NCBI GenBank assembly: GCA_947044405.1
Contig: CAMRHE010000352.1
Span: 1,828,001-1,892,000, forward strand
Direction of reading: 5' to 3'
DNA length: 64,000 nucleotides
Origin: Leptodactylus fallax
Lineage: Eukaryota > Chordata > Amphibia > Anura > Leptodactylidae
Within the stretch, counting starts at the first letter, position 1. Each line of letters begins with the position of its first letter. The notes beneath the pieces are model-generated. The model was not told the origin of the DNA. It was given only the letters and a program-made list of their open reading frames with translations, and ran no database searches. A program made the position numbers and the translations under genes. Positions 24,106 to 33,805 of the stretch are shown piece after piece.

Positions 24106-25929
24106 GTCAGATCACAATTTACTAGAGTAGGAGCTGCTGGCTTCTAAAGATGAATCGCGCATGCGCGAAAAGAAGCTTTCGCGCATGCTCAGTTTAAAAA
24201 AACAAACACTCTATGGTTGAATTGACTGTAAAAGAGCTAAAAAATAATGGAATACAATGCTCCTTATTATTAAAGTAAAATATAGGAAAAAGAGATAGTG
24301 TAGACAGAGAATGGAAATTATAAAATGGCCCCAAATGGTGATAATAATAAGGGGAAATAGGTTAACTATACTAAAATAACTGCAAGTGATATCAATGGTG
24401 AAATAGTACATGAAATATAAAAGCAATAATAAAAATTTGAATGTCAGCAAATGCATATAATGAGTAAACATAAAATAAGCGCATGTGTTATAACGTGTGA
24501 ATAACATGAATAATAAAAATAAACAGCACATATAATAATAAATGAAAGAAACAAAAAAAAACACTCTATACATAAAAACACAAAGTGATATTGAATAAAA
24601 GCTGAAAAACCGAAATCTAAAAACCTGTCACATCTTCAAGGGTCTCATTTAGACCATCTGGAATTAACGTGTATAATTTGAAGATCCAGACCATTTCCTT
24701 TTGTTTAAGGGTGTTGAATCTATTGGTATCATCAATTGAAACTTGGTCATATGGTATAACAGAAAATCCGGAAAAATTACTATTGCTTTTGGTAGAGGCA
24801 TGTCGGGAAACACTGTGTTTTAAGAAACCGTTATTAACATTGGAACGATGTTTGTTAATTCTTTCCCTCAAACGCATTGTAGTTCTTCCTACATACTGGA
24901 AGCCACAAGGGCATTCCAGTACATAGATAACATAGGACCCAGAGCAATCAAGTCTTTGTTTGATTTGGAAAATCTCACCCGTAGAATAACTCTTCACTAC
25001 AGAAACATTGTGTTGATGTTATGGCAGCATTTGCATTTGACGTGCCCGCACCTAAAACTGCCAACTGTGCTTTTAGGCCATGTATTTAGGACACTTCTAG
25101 CAGTCTTTTTCTTGCGCAGACGGCTAGGAGCTAGTAAATTCTTAAGTGTCTGTGAACGTCTAAAAGTTATACCGGGTTTTTCAGGAAGATTGTTCTTAAG
25201 ATATTGATCATTTTTTAAAATGTGCCAATGTCTTTCAAGAATGCTACGTATAAGACTATTTAAATTATTAAAAGTGGTGATAAAATTGCTATCTATTCCA
25301 TTATTCTTTAGCGCTTTTACAGTTAATTCAACCATAGAGAGCTTGTTTTTTTTTAACTGAGCATGCGCGAAAGCGTCTTTTTGCACATGCACGATTCAAC
25401 TTTTGAAGCCAGCGGTTCCTACACTAGTAAATTGTGATCTGACATGCGCGTTGGACTATTCCACATATGCGCAGTTTCAATTATAGTACGCTATTTAAGA
25501 AACAGTGGTAAATTACGCCTACTATGTACCTGGATTCCCCGCTCTAACTCTGAACGTTTGAGGTAACTTATTTTTCTTTATTTTAACTGCATTGTTATTG
25601 TCCTACTCTGTAGTACTTCAAAATGTTGCCTTCTTTACTGAAACCACGGATCTTTCTCCCTCTTCTTTTCACCTCATTTAATTAATTTACCTAGTACGCT
25701 CCTTCTTATTGTAGCGGGTGTTATATACGCTGATTTATCTGGTCTTTTTCTCTGGGTGATAAATGCCTTATTGTCTATTATGACACATTCTTTTTATTTT
25801 ACCATCATTAAAAGTTTTTGAATATCTGTATTACCTTACAAGGTGAGAGGCTACTAGTATTCTCAGCTATATCCCCTCACCAAACGTTATTACAGTAGGC
25901 ACTGCTCGGTGCATTTGTTTTTTTTTATC
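23965..25929 (-). mobile_element. Penelope-like element with inverted terminal copies
   Basis: The insertion is flanked by a 16-bp direct duplication of gag sequence, TCAAATTCTGCATCTG (23949-23964 and 25930-25945). An outer block of about 150-170 bp near 24055-24205 is the inverted complement of 25345-25490 (words GAAACTGCGCAT, GCATGTCAGATCACAATTTACTAG). Variable-length target duplications and inverted terminal copies are known features of Penelope-like elements. Only the C-terminal part of the protein is present, so the copy is 5'-truncated. Confidence 0.9.
24617..25392 (-). pseudogene. Penelope-like RT C-terminus and GIY-YIG endonuclease
   Basis: The first open piece, 25392-24997, holds the end of the RT and linker: RSILERHWHIL, PEKPGITFRRSQTLKNLLAPS, and a Cys/His cluster CGHVKCKCCHNI. 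A stop at about 24995 breaks it. The reading resumes in the same frame at 24994-24617 with the GIY-YIG nuclease: VIYVLECPCGFQYVGRTT, then RLRERINKHRSNV, then a C-terminal WIFKLYTLIPDGLNE. The nuclease cuts the target DNA and the RT would copy the RNA there. The upstream RT core with its YxDD box is absent, so this copy is dead. Confidence 0.9.
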
Positions 25930-26019
25930 TCAAATTCTGCATCTGATCCACAAGAGCTTTCATAGGATCCATCATGGAGGTCAAAACACATACAGTAAAG
26001 TAATGTAGGCTGGCTATTC

Positions 26020-26862
26020 TGTTAGGAAACAGATGCAACGTAGAGCTAAGTAGTGAGTCCCAGCACCAGTCAAACCGAATCAAAATGGTAAAAACCGTGC
26101 TGAACGTCCAGCACTCTTCCAACCGCACCAAACCCCACCCCCAGAGATGTTTACCAGGGTCCCTGGTGGGGATGGACTTGGAAGCTGCTGACGGGCAGAG
26201 TGGCACGGGTCAGAGAGCACTGGACGCACAGCACACCACCAGACACAGCAGAACAGAAACCGGAATCACTTACTAATAATAGCAGGAGTAGGGATGTCAG
26301 TCTGCAGAGTAGAAAGCAGTGAATGACGGCAGGCAGTAGATGGCAGCAGAGTTCCAAAGAGTTGTCGTACAGTCCGAGTTGTCACCATGACGTTAGCGAA
26401 ATACAAAAGGGAAGTCCAAATAGATGTGTCAAACAAGCCGGGTCGGTAGCAGGAGAGCAGAGCAGCACCAAATCACAGTTCAGGAGGACGAAGTCTAAAG
26501 GCAAGCCGGGGTCTTTAGCAGGAGAGGGAGAACAAGGTACAAAATCGAGAGGCCAGAAGGATAGTCAAACAACAGAAGCAGGAGGTAACAAGACAGGAAA
26601 CATGTAACGCTTACTATCAGGAAAAACTGAATAGCTAGCGATTACCTGGAGCGGAAGTCCCGAATAAAAAGGTTTCCGACCAAGCACCTGCTCCGGAAGG
26701 GAATCCCGTGGCCCAAGTGAGGAAGGATCGGCAAGCCCCGCATACCATCACTACCATCACGGAGGTTCCGGCATACCTCCCTAGGGGCCAGAAGGAGCAC
26801 CGAGAGGAGAGGACCGGCAACCCCCGCATGCCACCGCGGAGGTTCCGGTCCGGCTCCTTACA
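26020..26862 (-). repeat. 5' LTR of Gypsy B
   Basis: 843 bp. Read on minus it has a TATA-like TTTTTATTC near 26665 and, about 30 bp further on, CTAGCTATTC (26638-26629). The ten bases after the LTR on the minus strand are GAATAGCCAG (26019-26010), which pair with that site at nine of ten positions. See the self-priming finding. Confidence 0.92.
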
Positions 26863-27376
26863 CTATGCTTTTACTGTGGTGAAGCAGGTCACGTGTTAAA
26901 CAAGTGCCCCAAACGTCCAGCTCCTGAAAGTTTTCCTCGCCGGGGGTCTCCCCAGAAGGACCACCTAGGCAAACAGGTACCCCCCTCTATGTCTTTTCAA
27001 AAAGTTATCTTGCCTATAGAAACTATGGTTTCTGATAATTTCCTTCGTGGTTGTGCATTTGTGGATTGTGGCTCGGTAGCCATAAATCTCTTCTAAAAAA
27101 ATGTTTCCGCCTGTCTTTCCCTCTAATTGTCTTCCTTCTCCTGTCTTAGTTGAAGGAAATCAGGAGTTTGAAGTGGCTAAGATTCTGGATTCTCGAAGGG
27201 TTAGAGGGGTCTTACAATACCTTGTTCACTGGAAGGGGTACGGTCCAGAAGATTACTCCTGGGAACCAGCCAGGTCGGTCCACGCGGCAACCTTGGTCAG
27301 GAATTTCCACCGAAGATTTCTTTTAAACCTGGTCCAGCCCTTAGAGGCCTGGTGGGCCCTCGTAGAAGGGGGGTAT
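26863..27376 (+). pseudogene. Gypsy A gag end, protease start fused to chromodomain
   Basis: After the duplicated CTATG, the zinc knuckle CFYCGEAGHVLNKC continues the Gypsy A gag. The protease-like start reads [15 protein letters not shown] with Cys in place of the usual Ser of the D-S/T-G motif, then stops at 27096. Only about 50 bp later a chromodomain is open ([34 protein letters not shown], 27148-27300), ending at 27382 just inside the LTR. About 3 kb of pol is deleted between the two. The polypurine tract lies at 27366-27373. Confidence 0.9.
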
Positions 27377-28153
27377 TGTTAGGACCGGATCTGGCACCTC
27401 TGCAGTAGTGCTCTGAGGTGCTGCTCCAATCTTCACACATTCCAGCACACTCGCTTTTCTAGGGGTTAACTTTCCTGAACTCACCTGTCTATTTAGCCTC
27501 CCTTCCTGCGCTCTGCTCTCCCTGGTTATTCAATTCCCCTGGGTGTCAGCTCCTCCTCGTGCTCTGTTCCGTTTGGCTCCTTACCTCCTGCTCCTCATTC
27601 CTGACCTTCGATCCTTTCCTGCTGCTTCTGTGTTTATTGCTCCCTCCGATTGTGACCACGGCTTACCTTCCAGACCATCTCTCCTTGAACGCTGATTCTG
27701 TACCTCATGACCTCCTGAAATCGACCCGGCTTGTTTTGACTCTTCTTACGGCTCCTCCTCTGGTACTACGAGATCTCCTACTGCCCACACGGACTAATTG
27801 ACAATTCTACTGCGCTGCTGCCACCTTCTGGAGAAAACCTTTTACTGCATCTTCTCCAGATTTCGGTATTCATCTGCCTCCAAACTTGCTCAGGAGAGTG
27901 GTATTTGGATCCCGGGGCCCTTCTGTGACTTGTGGTGTGCCGTGTGCTCTGCGTCCTTAGGACTGTTGTGGTTCTGGCTGAAGGTAGCGACCAAGTCCAA
28001 CTGCACCATCAGGAGAAGAGAAGACCTCTGGAGGCTGGTTCCGCTTGGGGTTTGGGGGCGCTGGACGCTCGGCACTGTTTTACTTTAGTGTACAGGGGCG
28101 GGTCTGGATTTCCTAAGACTAACTCTGTCCAACACTGCGTTTGGTTCATAACA
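27377..28153 (+). repeat. 3' LTR of Gypsy A
   Basis: 777 bp, matching 16059-16802, with the TATA-like TCTATTTAG near 27488 and CTGGTTATTC at 27522-27531 conserved. It ends ATAACA at 28153, followed by the GTTGG duplication. Confidence 0.92.
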
Positions 28154-28451
28154 GTTGGTCAGTTTTGGCCCCGTAACTGTCCAAATAAGTGAAGTGTGCA
28201 GTGGTTCTAATAGTGATGACTGTCGTGTGCATGTCATACTGACTCACAGTATTGTTTCTCTACCACAGTAATCTCCCTATGCGTGTTACTGCAAGGCAAA
28301 GTGTTCTACACCACTATACAGGCTCTCTGAACCTAGGAAATAGGTGCTTTTTAGCTATATTTGCCGTTAATTAATTCGGATCGAAGCAAAATTTTTTGGA
28401 ACTTCGAATCGAACTGCAGAATCGAACTTTTGAGAAATTCGCTCATCTCTA

Positions 28452-28808
28452 TTCATTACACTATTTTTCATGAACATGACAATACCCTATATGTGGTTGG
28501 AAACTGCTGTAGACTAGGTTCACAATTGCGCTGTGTCTCCGTTGGGTTTCCACCATTTATATGCTGAAACTGGTCATTATATTCCTTTTAAAATATATTA
28601 TTTATTTTTATTTTATATTATTTATTACATTCCTTGTTTTTTCATTAATACACACTACAATACACATGCATTGCTGTGTATATAGACTGTGAGCAATCGG
28701 ACTGGTAAGAGGCAGACCTGGAGGTCATTGATCAGAGCTTGGGCTGCCTTTAACAGGCCTCCCCTCAAACATACAGTGCAGGGCCAATCAGGGGTCAATG
28801 TTTACAAC
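28452..28808 (-). repeat. TTAACCCC-type repeat, minus-oriented, middle part
   Basis: Starting at the hAT target duplication, the sequence is the inverted complement of the tandem unit of 61380-63990 (plus-strand words ACCCTATATGTGGTTGGAAACTGCTG). It then passes into an AT-rich segment and the stem-like region around 28650-28700, which resembles 740-830. It is the continuation of 6480-7106. Confidence 0.7.
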
Positions 28809-29476
28809 CAGGGCCGGCGTTAGGGGGGGCAAACTGGGCAATTGCCCAGGGCCCCGACCCCCACAGGAGCCCGCTGATTTGCTCTTCTATGCTATATAAT
28901 ATATGGTATCTTTTCTGAGGTGAGCGGCATGGATGAGACACACAGCAGTGAAGGAGGAAGCTCTGCTCCTCGCTCTTCAGAAGGATATGTTAATTGGAGG
29001 AGCGGGGCTTCTCCTTGCAGCTTCACTGATCTGCATAGCTGCCCTGCACACAGACAGAGGTCATCATGTCAGTGATAAAGTTCCTGCCTCAATTGACCAG
29101 ATTGCTGTCTGTCTGAGTTTGTAAGTACAATGAAAAAGTACTTACAGCTTCCTTGGCATTTTAGTTCTCTTATCTTTGTGCTTGGGTAGGGGGTAGTATT
29201 AATTTTCATGGGAAAGCTAATGGCCACGGCTGGGGCTGACAAATCATGAAGAGAAACCTCATGGTTAATGTGCTACATAAACAGTGCCTTTCTAATGTTT
29301 CTGCACTGTGTTAGTCAGGTTGTAAATAACTGCCAAAATGCACACCAAAAAGACCCCAGAAAGCAACTTCAGCATCTTAATAAAAGAGGCTTTGAAATAT
29401 CTATGTACATACTGTATCCTTAATAAAGCTATATATACACTGCTTAGGCCAGTTGCAGACGAGCAAGGCCGAGATC

Positions 29477-29511
29477 AGTGTGCTATCCGTGTATTTCACG
29501 GATAGCACACT
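29477..29511. repeat. Perfect 15-bp-arm hairpin
   Basis: AGTGTGCTATCCGTG (29477-29491) and its exact inverted complement (29497-29511) are separated by five bases. It lies in a MITE-like stretch (about 29450-29620 and 30787-30960) that was split by the Tc1 insertion. Confidence 0.9.
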
Positions 29512-29620
29512 AACCCATTCATTTCTATGGGGCCGTACACATGACCATGAATTACACGGAAACGTGTGCGGGCTGACAGTCCAGGCTGCAAAATATAGAA
29601 CAGGTCCTATTCCGGTCCTA

Positions 29621-30786
29621 CAGTGGGGAAAAAAAAGTATTTAGTCAGCCACCAATTGTGCAAGTTCTCCCACTTAAGAAGATGAGAGAGGCCTGTAATT
29701 GACATCATAGGTAGACCTCAACTATGAGAGACAAAATGAGAAAACAAATGCAGAAAATCACATTGTCTGATTTTTTAAGAATTTATTTGCAAATTATGGT
29801 GGAAAATAAGTCTTTGGTCAATAACAAAAGTTCATCTCAATACTTTGTTATATATCCTTTGTTGGCAATGACAGAGGTCAAACGTTTTCTGTAAGTCTTC
29901 ACAAGGTTGGCACACACTGTTGCTGGTATGTTGGCCCATTCCTCCATGCAGATCTCCTCTAGAGAAGTGATGTTTTGGGGCTGTCGCTGGGCAACAAGGA
30001 CTTTCAACTCCCTCCAAAGGTTTTCTATGGGGTTGAGATCTGGAGACTGGCTAGGTCACTCCAGGACCTTGAAATACTTCTTACGAAGCTACTCCTTCGT
30101 TGCCCTGGCGGTGTGCTTGGGATCATTGTCATACTGAAAGACCCAGCCACGTTTCATCTTCAATGCCCTTGCTAATAGTGTTCTTTGGATGCAACTCAGC
30201 ATTCACTCTCCTCCAAACACGAAGAGTTCTGTTTCTACCAAACAGTTCTACTTTGGTTTCATCTGACCATATGACATTCTCCCAATACTCTTCTGGAACA
30301 TCCAAATGCTCTCTAGCAAACTTCAGACGGGCCCCGATATGTAATGGCTTAAGATGGAGGACACGTCTGGCACTGCAGGATCTGAGTCCCTGGCGGCGTA
30401 GTGTGTTACTGACAGTAGCCTTTATTACATTAGTCCCAGTTTTCTGCACGTCATTCACTAGGTCCCCCTGTGTGGTTCTGGGAGTTTTGCTCACCGTTCT
30501 TGTGATCATTTTGACCCCACGGGGTGAGATCTTGCGTGGAGCCCCTGATCGAGGAAGATTATCAGTGGTCTTGTATGTCTTCCATTTTCTAATTATTGCT
30601 CCCACAGTTGATTTCTTGACACCAAGCTGCTTGCCTATCAATCAATGTGATTTTCTAGATATGTTTTCTCATTTTGTCTCTTATAGTTGAGGTCTACCTA
30701 TGCTGTCAATTACAGGCCTCTCTCATCTTTTTAAGTGGGAGAACTTGCACAATTGGTGGCTGACTAAATACTTTTTTTCCCCACTG
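29621..30786 (-). mobile_element. Tc1-like transposon, copy 2
   Basis: The ends CAGTGGGGAAAAAAAAGTATT and its inverted complement are flanked by TA on both sides. It is the same family as the copies at 3842 and 47636. It is 1166 bp long because of two internal deletions: one removes the segment between the 3'-oriented inverted repeat and the transposase start, and the other removes part of the catalytic domain. Confidence 0.93.
29832..30641 (-). pseudogene. Tc1 transposase with catalytic deletion
   Basis: The minus ORF from 30641 reads well from [19 protein letters not shown] through [31 protein letters not shown] and [14 protein letters not shown], so the first catalytic Asp is present, to NAELHPKNT at about 30190. 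There it jumps to the second half ([11 protein letters not shown] and then, out of frame, the D-H-N-Q and E-containing tail on 30137-29907). The segment usually holding KHGGGNIM and the second Asp context is deleted. It would have been a DD34E cut-and-paste enzyme. Confidence 0.9.
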
Positions 30787-32075
30787 TATTTTGCAGCCCT
30801 TGCTTCCATGGCTCCTATTCATTTAATGAAAGGGGACACGGAAGCACGGGCAGCACACGGGGAACATCCACGTGTCGACCGAGCGCCGCCCTTGGCTTTA
30901 ACGCACGGCCGGCCGGCAGGCAGCACACAGCCGTGTGCAGCAGACCTTAGAGTGAGATTGTTCATCTGTGTAGCTATACTTACTCACCAAGGGCTTTGGG
31001 AACCCAAACAATGGAGAGGCAGACCACTAAAACGGCAGACCCTATTAAGCATAATGGGGTCCGTCAGGAGTCCGTCCTTTTTAAACTGAAACCGGCAGAG
31101 GAAAAAGTCCAACTTTAACAGACACATTTAGACATCTGTTCTTTTTCCATGGACCAAAGGTCTATGGAAAAATAAGTGTAGACATGCTCTATATTGTGCT
31201 TTTTTTGTGGATCACACATCACTATTCTAATCTATGAGTCCCTGAATATCACAGGCAACCAACTGATGACATCAATTTGCTGTTTGTTCCTCACAGACCC
31301 ACAAACATTGTAAAAAGTATAGTAAGAAAAAAAAAAAAGATCCAAATAATCCACTTTTCACAGTTCAGTGATATTATGCAGTCAGTGTATGGTGGTTTTA
31401 GTCAGAAAGTCTATGGTGGTATTATTCAATCAGTGTATTATCCAGTTGCGGTGTAGTGGTATTATTCAGTTACTCTATGGTAGTACTAACCAGTCATCAT
31501 GGTATAGTGATGTTATCTAGTTATTTTGATAGCTGTGTTGTTTTGATACTGTATGTTGGTATAATACAGTCACTGTATACTATGTGCCCATGCTAGAGTA
31601 AAAACATGCAAAATACTGATAAGTGGCCACTCCAGTGGCCCCACACATTTTAATGCCCCCCCAACAGTGGCCCCACATAGTTAATTGTCCCCCAGTCAGT
31701 ACTTATCTGACTGCTTCTATGCCTGGAGCGCTCTCTTCCCTTGCACCAGGCACACATACATCACAGCAGTGTACCCGGAGCAGGGGAAGAGAATGGGATG
31801 TGCTGGGGAGCGGAGAGGTAAGTATACATACTGAAGCTGTCCCAAATTTTTAGGCTGCAGATTTGTGGCCTACAAGCTTGGGAAGCTTTAGAACCGGGTT
31901 GGGGGTTCTTCTCTCCTTGGTTCTACTGATCCAGCTGGATTACAACTTGAGTGACCTTGTTTTTGAGACTCCTGTCCTAAACTGACTAAATGTGACTCTG
32001 TTTATGGTATGATAATTATTTGGGGCCCCACTTTCCAGTTTGCCTAGGGCATCATTTTGTCTAAAACCGGCCCTG

Positions 32076-32230
32076 CTTACAACAACCCCTTAGATGCCTC
32101 AGTCATGAATCACTAACTAAGCAACTAAGGGGTTAACACCCACGATCAGAGCTCACTTCTGACTTTGGGTGCTAGAGCAAGGTGTATGTAACAGCTAACA
32201 CTCACTCTGCAAAGAACCCACCTTAAAGTG
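32076..32230 (-). repeat. TTAACCCC-type repeat, minus-oriented, right part
   Basis: After the TIR element the outer repeat resumes with ACCCCTTAGATGCCT, CTAAGGGGTTAACACCC and ACGATCAGAGCTC. This matches the order of words at about 950-1020 in copy 1 (CCCCTTGGATGC, CTAAGGGGTCAACACCC, GCGATCGGAGCCC). Confidence 0.75.
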
Positions 32231-33500
32231 TAACTAAACTTACAGACAACTTTTGATTTTCTGGCAGTATTTATGTCATCAATAAATTTTGTAATAAAAC
32301 AAATTGTGCCTCCTTTCTGTGAAATCCTGTACTTCTTTATTCTTTCCTGGCTTCTGTATTTACAGTTGACTGTGTATGGAGTACAGGCTTGTGTAAAATG
32401 AAGAGAAAATGAGGGTAGGGGAGGGTCACTTCTAACACCTACTGTACATGAGATGATAGATTAAAATTTTTTACTGTAGTTGAATTTTGTTTCGTTTTGT
32501 ATTTGGACTTTTCTTGTTGTTGGATTTTATTGTTTTTTTTTTTCCTCTTCCTCTACATCCCCTTTTGGTTTTCTTTTTACAGCTTTCTTTTGGGGGAGAA
32601 ATAAATGGGTGATTTTGGAGGGTGTTTTGTTGTGTGTAGTTGAATGATTGGCTGTTGGAATAATGGGAAAATGAGGTATTTCTTGTATTTGAATCGTGAC
32701 TTTGGGTGATATAATCTGAGGTAGCCCTAAAAAAGAAACCTTGGAGGAAATGGGAATTGTAGGACTGGGAGGTGGGGATGGTGGTTGTCCTGGATGGTTG
32801 ATAATACAGGAATGTTATAGATGGTCAGTAATGAATCATCCAAGAAGGTAGACACACTATGAGAACAGATATTTAGAATGTTTGAGTCACCAAGAGTGCT
32901 GGACTCAAACTGGGTGGAAAGTAGAGATATTGATGATATGGTGTGAATGTTAATGTTAATCACGCCAATAGAACAAATATCTAGTTCGATACATAATAGA
33001 TTCGAAAAATTGCGCTGACACAAAATGTTCTGGATTTTTAAATCCAATTTTTAATGTCTGTAGATTGATTGCACCCTGTAACCAATTTATTAATTTATTG
33101 ATTTACCCAACCCCCCCATGAAGGGAGGGCTATATATGCTTTCTATTAGCCTGTCTTTTGTGTTACATATCGTGTTGATCTGAGGAAGGGTTGCCCACTT
33201 TTGTATAGTTGCAAAACCCCGAAATGCGCTATCTGTATCTTGCCTATGAATAAAAATGTCATACACTATATCGCCTGATGACCTGCTGGTTTCCAACTCC
33301 AGTGGAAGGAGCGCAGAACCTGGTATTTTCTTTTGGAGTTTGAAAACTTTGAATTCCATTACCAATTCTGCCCTACAGAGTTGGAGCCTTAATACTGCTG
33401 TTAACCAGTGCACCCTGCCCTCCTAAGAGAGGTTAATGCCTATACAGATGTTGTGACTTTCACAACTGACCCAGGTTAGCATCCACTTACTAAGATTTTT
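32231..33500. other. No gene; frog repeat fragments and ribozyme-like core
   Basis: The stretch from 32230 (GTGTAACTAAACTT, TTTTGATTTTCTGGCAG) is a copy of a dispersed repeat also present at 35828-35870. A T-rich segment follows. Around 33130-33380 the sequence resembles the untranslated end of a Penelope- or DIRS-type retroelement (CTGAGGAAGGG, CCCCGAAATGCGC, AATAAAAATGTC). The two ORFs here have no recognisable product. Confidence 0.45.
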
Positions 33501-33805
33501 GCCTCATATTACATCATTGGTCCTGCACAAGGTGCACCTTTCTCTGTTTTTTTCTTCCCTTCTATCTAGCATCGTCACTAGGTGACATACATATACTGAG
33601 ACTGACTGGTCTGGATTGACCAGCCTGTCGCAGAGATTGTAATGCGGGGGGTGGGTTAAGAGCCCCCTTGGCGTTGAGTAGAGAGGCCTGCTGTCAGGGA
33701 CAGCAGCAATCTTTACCAAATCACCATGTCAATAGACACGGTGGCCCTTACCCGTAACAGCGCTTTACGGGAAGTACTATTACAGCAGATATCAGGAAGG
33801 GGTTA
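33501..33805 (-). repeat. TTAACCCC-type repeat, short minus copy
   Basis: The right end reads GGAAGGGGTTAAG at about 33795-33807, and leftward the sequence has GCGCTTTACGGG, ACCCGTAACAG and the GC-rich words of the other copies. The left border is not clear. Confidence 0.5.

Larger units (their letters stand above)
17613..26862 (-). mobile_element. Gypsy B: chromodomain Gypsy element inside the gag of Gypsy A
   Basis: Read on minus, the 5' LTR is 26020-26862 and the 3' LTR 17613-18452. Both begin TGTAAGGAGCC and end in AACA. The flanks CTATG (17608-17612 and 26863-26867) are the target duplication. The polypurine tract AGAAGGGGGG precedes the 3' LTR on the minus strand. Gag, protease, reverse transcriptase, RNase H, integrase end and chromodomain are all recognisable but broken. 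It was hit later by a CR1 LINE (20617-22771) and a Penelope-like element (23965-25929). Confidence 0.94.
16059..28153 (+). mobile_element. Gypsy A: chromodomain Gypsy element, internally deleted
   Basis: Two direct LTRs (16059-16802 and 27377-28153) begin TGTTAGGACCG and end CTAACA or ATAACA. Both flanks are GTTGG (16054-16058 and 28154-28158). The polypurine tract AGAAGGGGGG precedes the right LTR. Inside are a gag, the start of protease, and then directly a chromodomain, so reverse transcriptase, RNase H and integrase core were deleted. The gag is interrupted by Gypsy B. The 5' LTR has a deletion of about 37 bp relative to the 3' LTR, so the insertion is not recent. Confidence 0.94.
7107..28451 (-). 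mobile_element. BED-type hAT transposon swollen by nested insertions
   Basis: The left end TAGAGATGAGC and right end GCTCATCTCTA are inverted copies, and similarity continues inward with interruptions (AATCGAA and CTGCAG words). The flanks are both TTCATTAC (7099-7106 and 28452-28459), a perfect 8-bp duplication. The transposase remnant reads on the minus strand. The span of 21.3 kb consists mostly of later insertions: an L2, a non-autonomous hAT, a Tc1, a second L2 and the 12.1-kb Gypsy A. Without these the element is about 5 kb, normal for a hAT. The insertion site lies inside a TTAACCCC-type repeat. Confidence 0.9.
28809..32075. mobile_element. TIR element with 8-bp duplication, probable hAT type, Tc1 inside
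   Basis: The left end CAGGGCCGGCGTTAG and right end AAAACCGGCCCTG form a short inverted repeat. A second pair, GGCAAACTGGGCAATTGCC and CAGTTTGCCTAGGGC, lies just inside. Flanks TTTACAAC and CTTACAAC match at seven of eight. No transposase is recognised. The interior contains the Tc1 copy at 29621-30786, a MITE-like stretch on both sides of it, and a poly-A at about 31327. Without the Tc1 it would be about 2.1 kb. Confidence 0.8.

Noticed and set aside
28933..29124. 63-codon plus ORF starting MRHTAVKEEALLLALQ
   Set aside because: It looks amphipathic but lies inside a non-autonomous TIR element and has no known domain.
32727..33413. Two minus ORFs of 106 and 107 codons as possible exons
   Set aside because: No recognisable similarity to the expected next SULF2 segment (coiled stretch and Cys-rich part) and no consistent splice borders.
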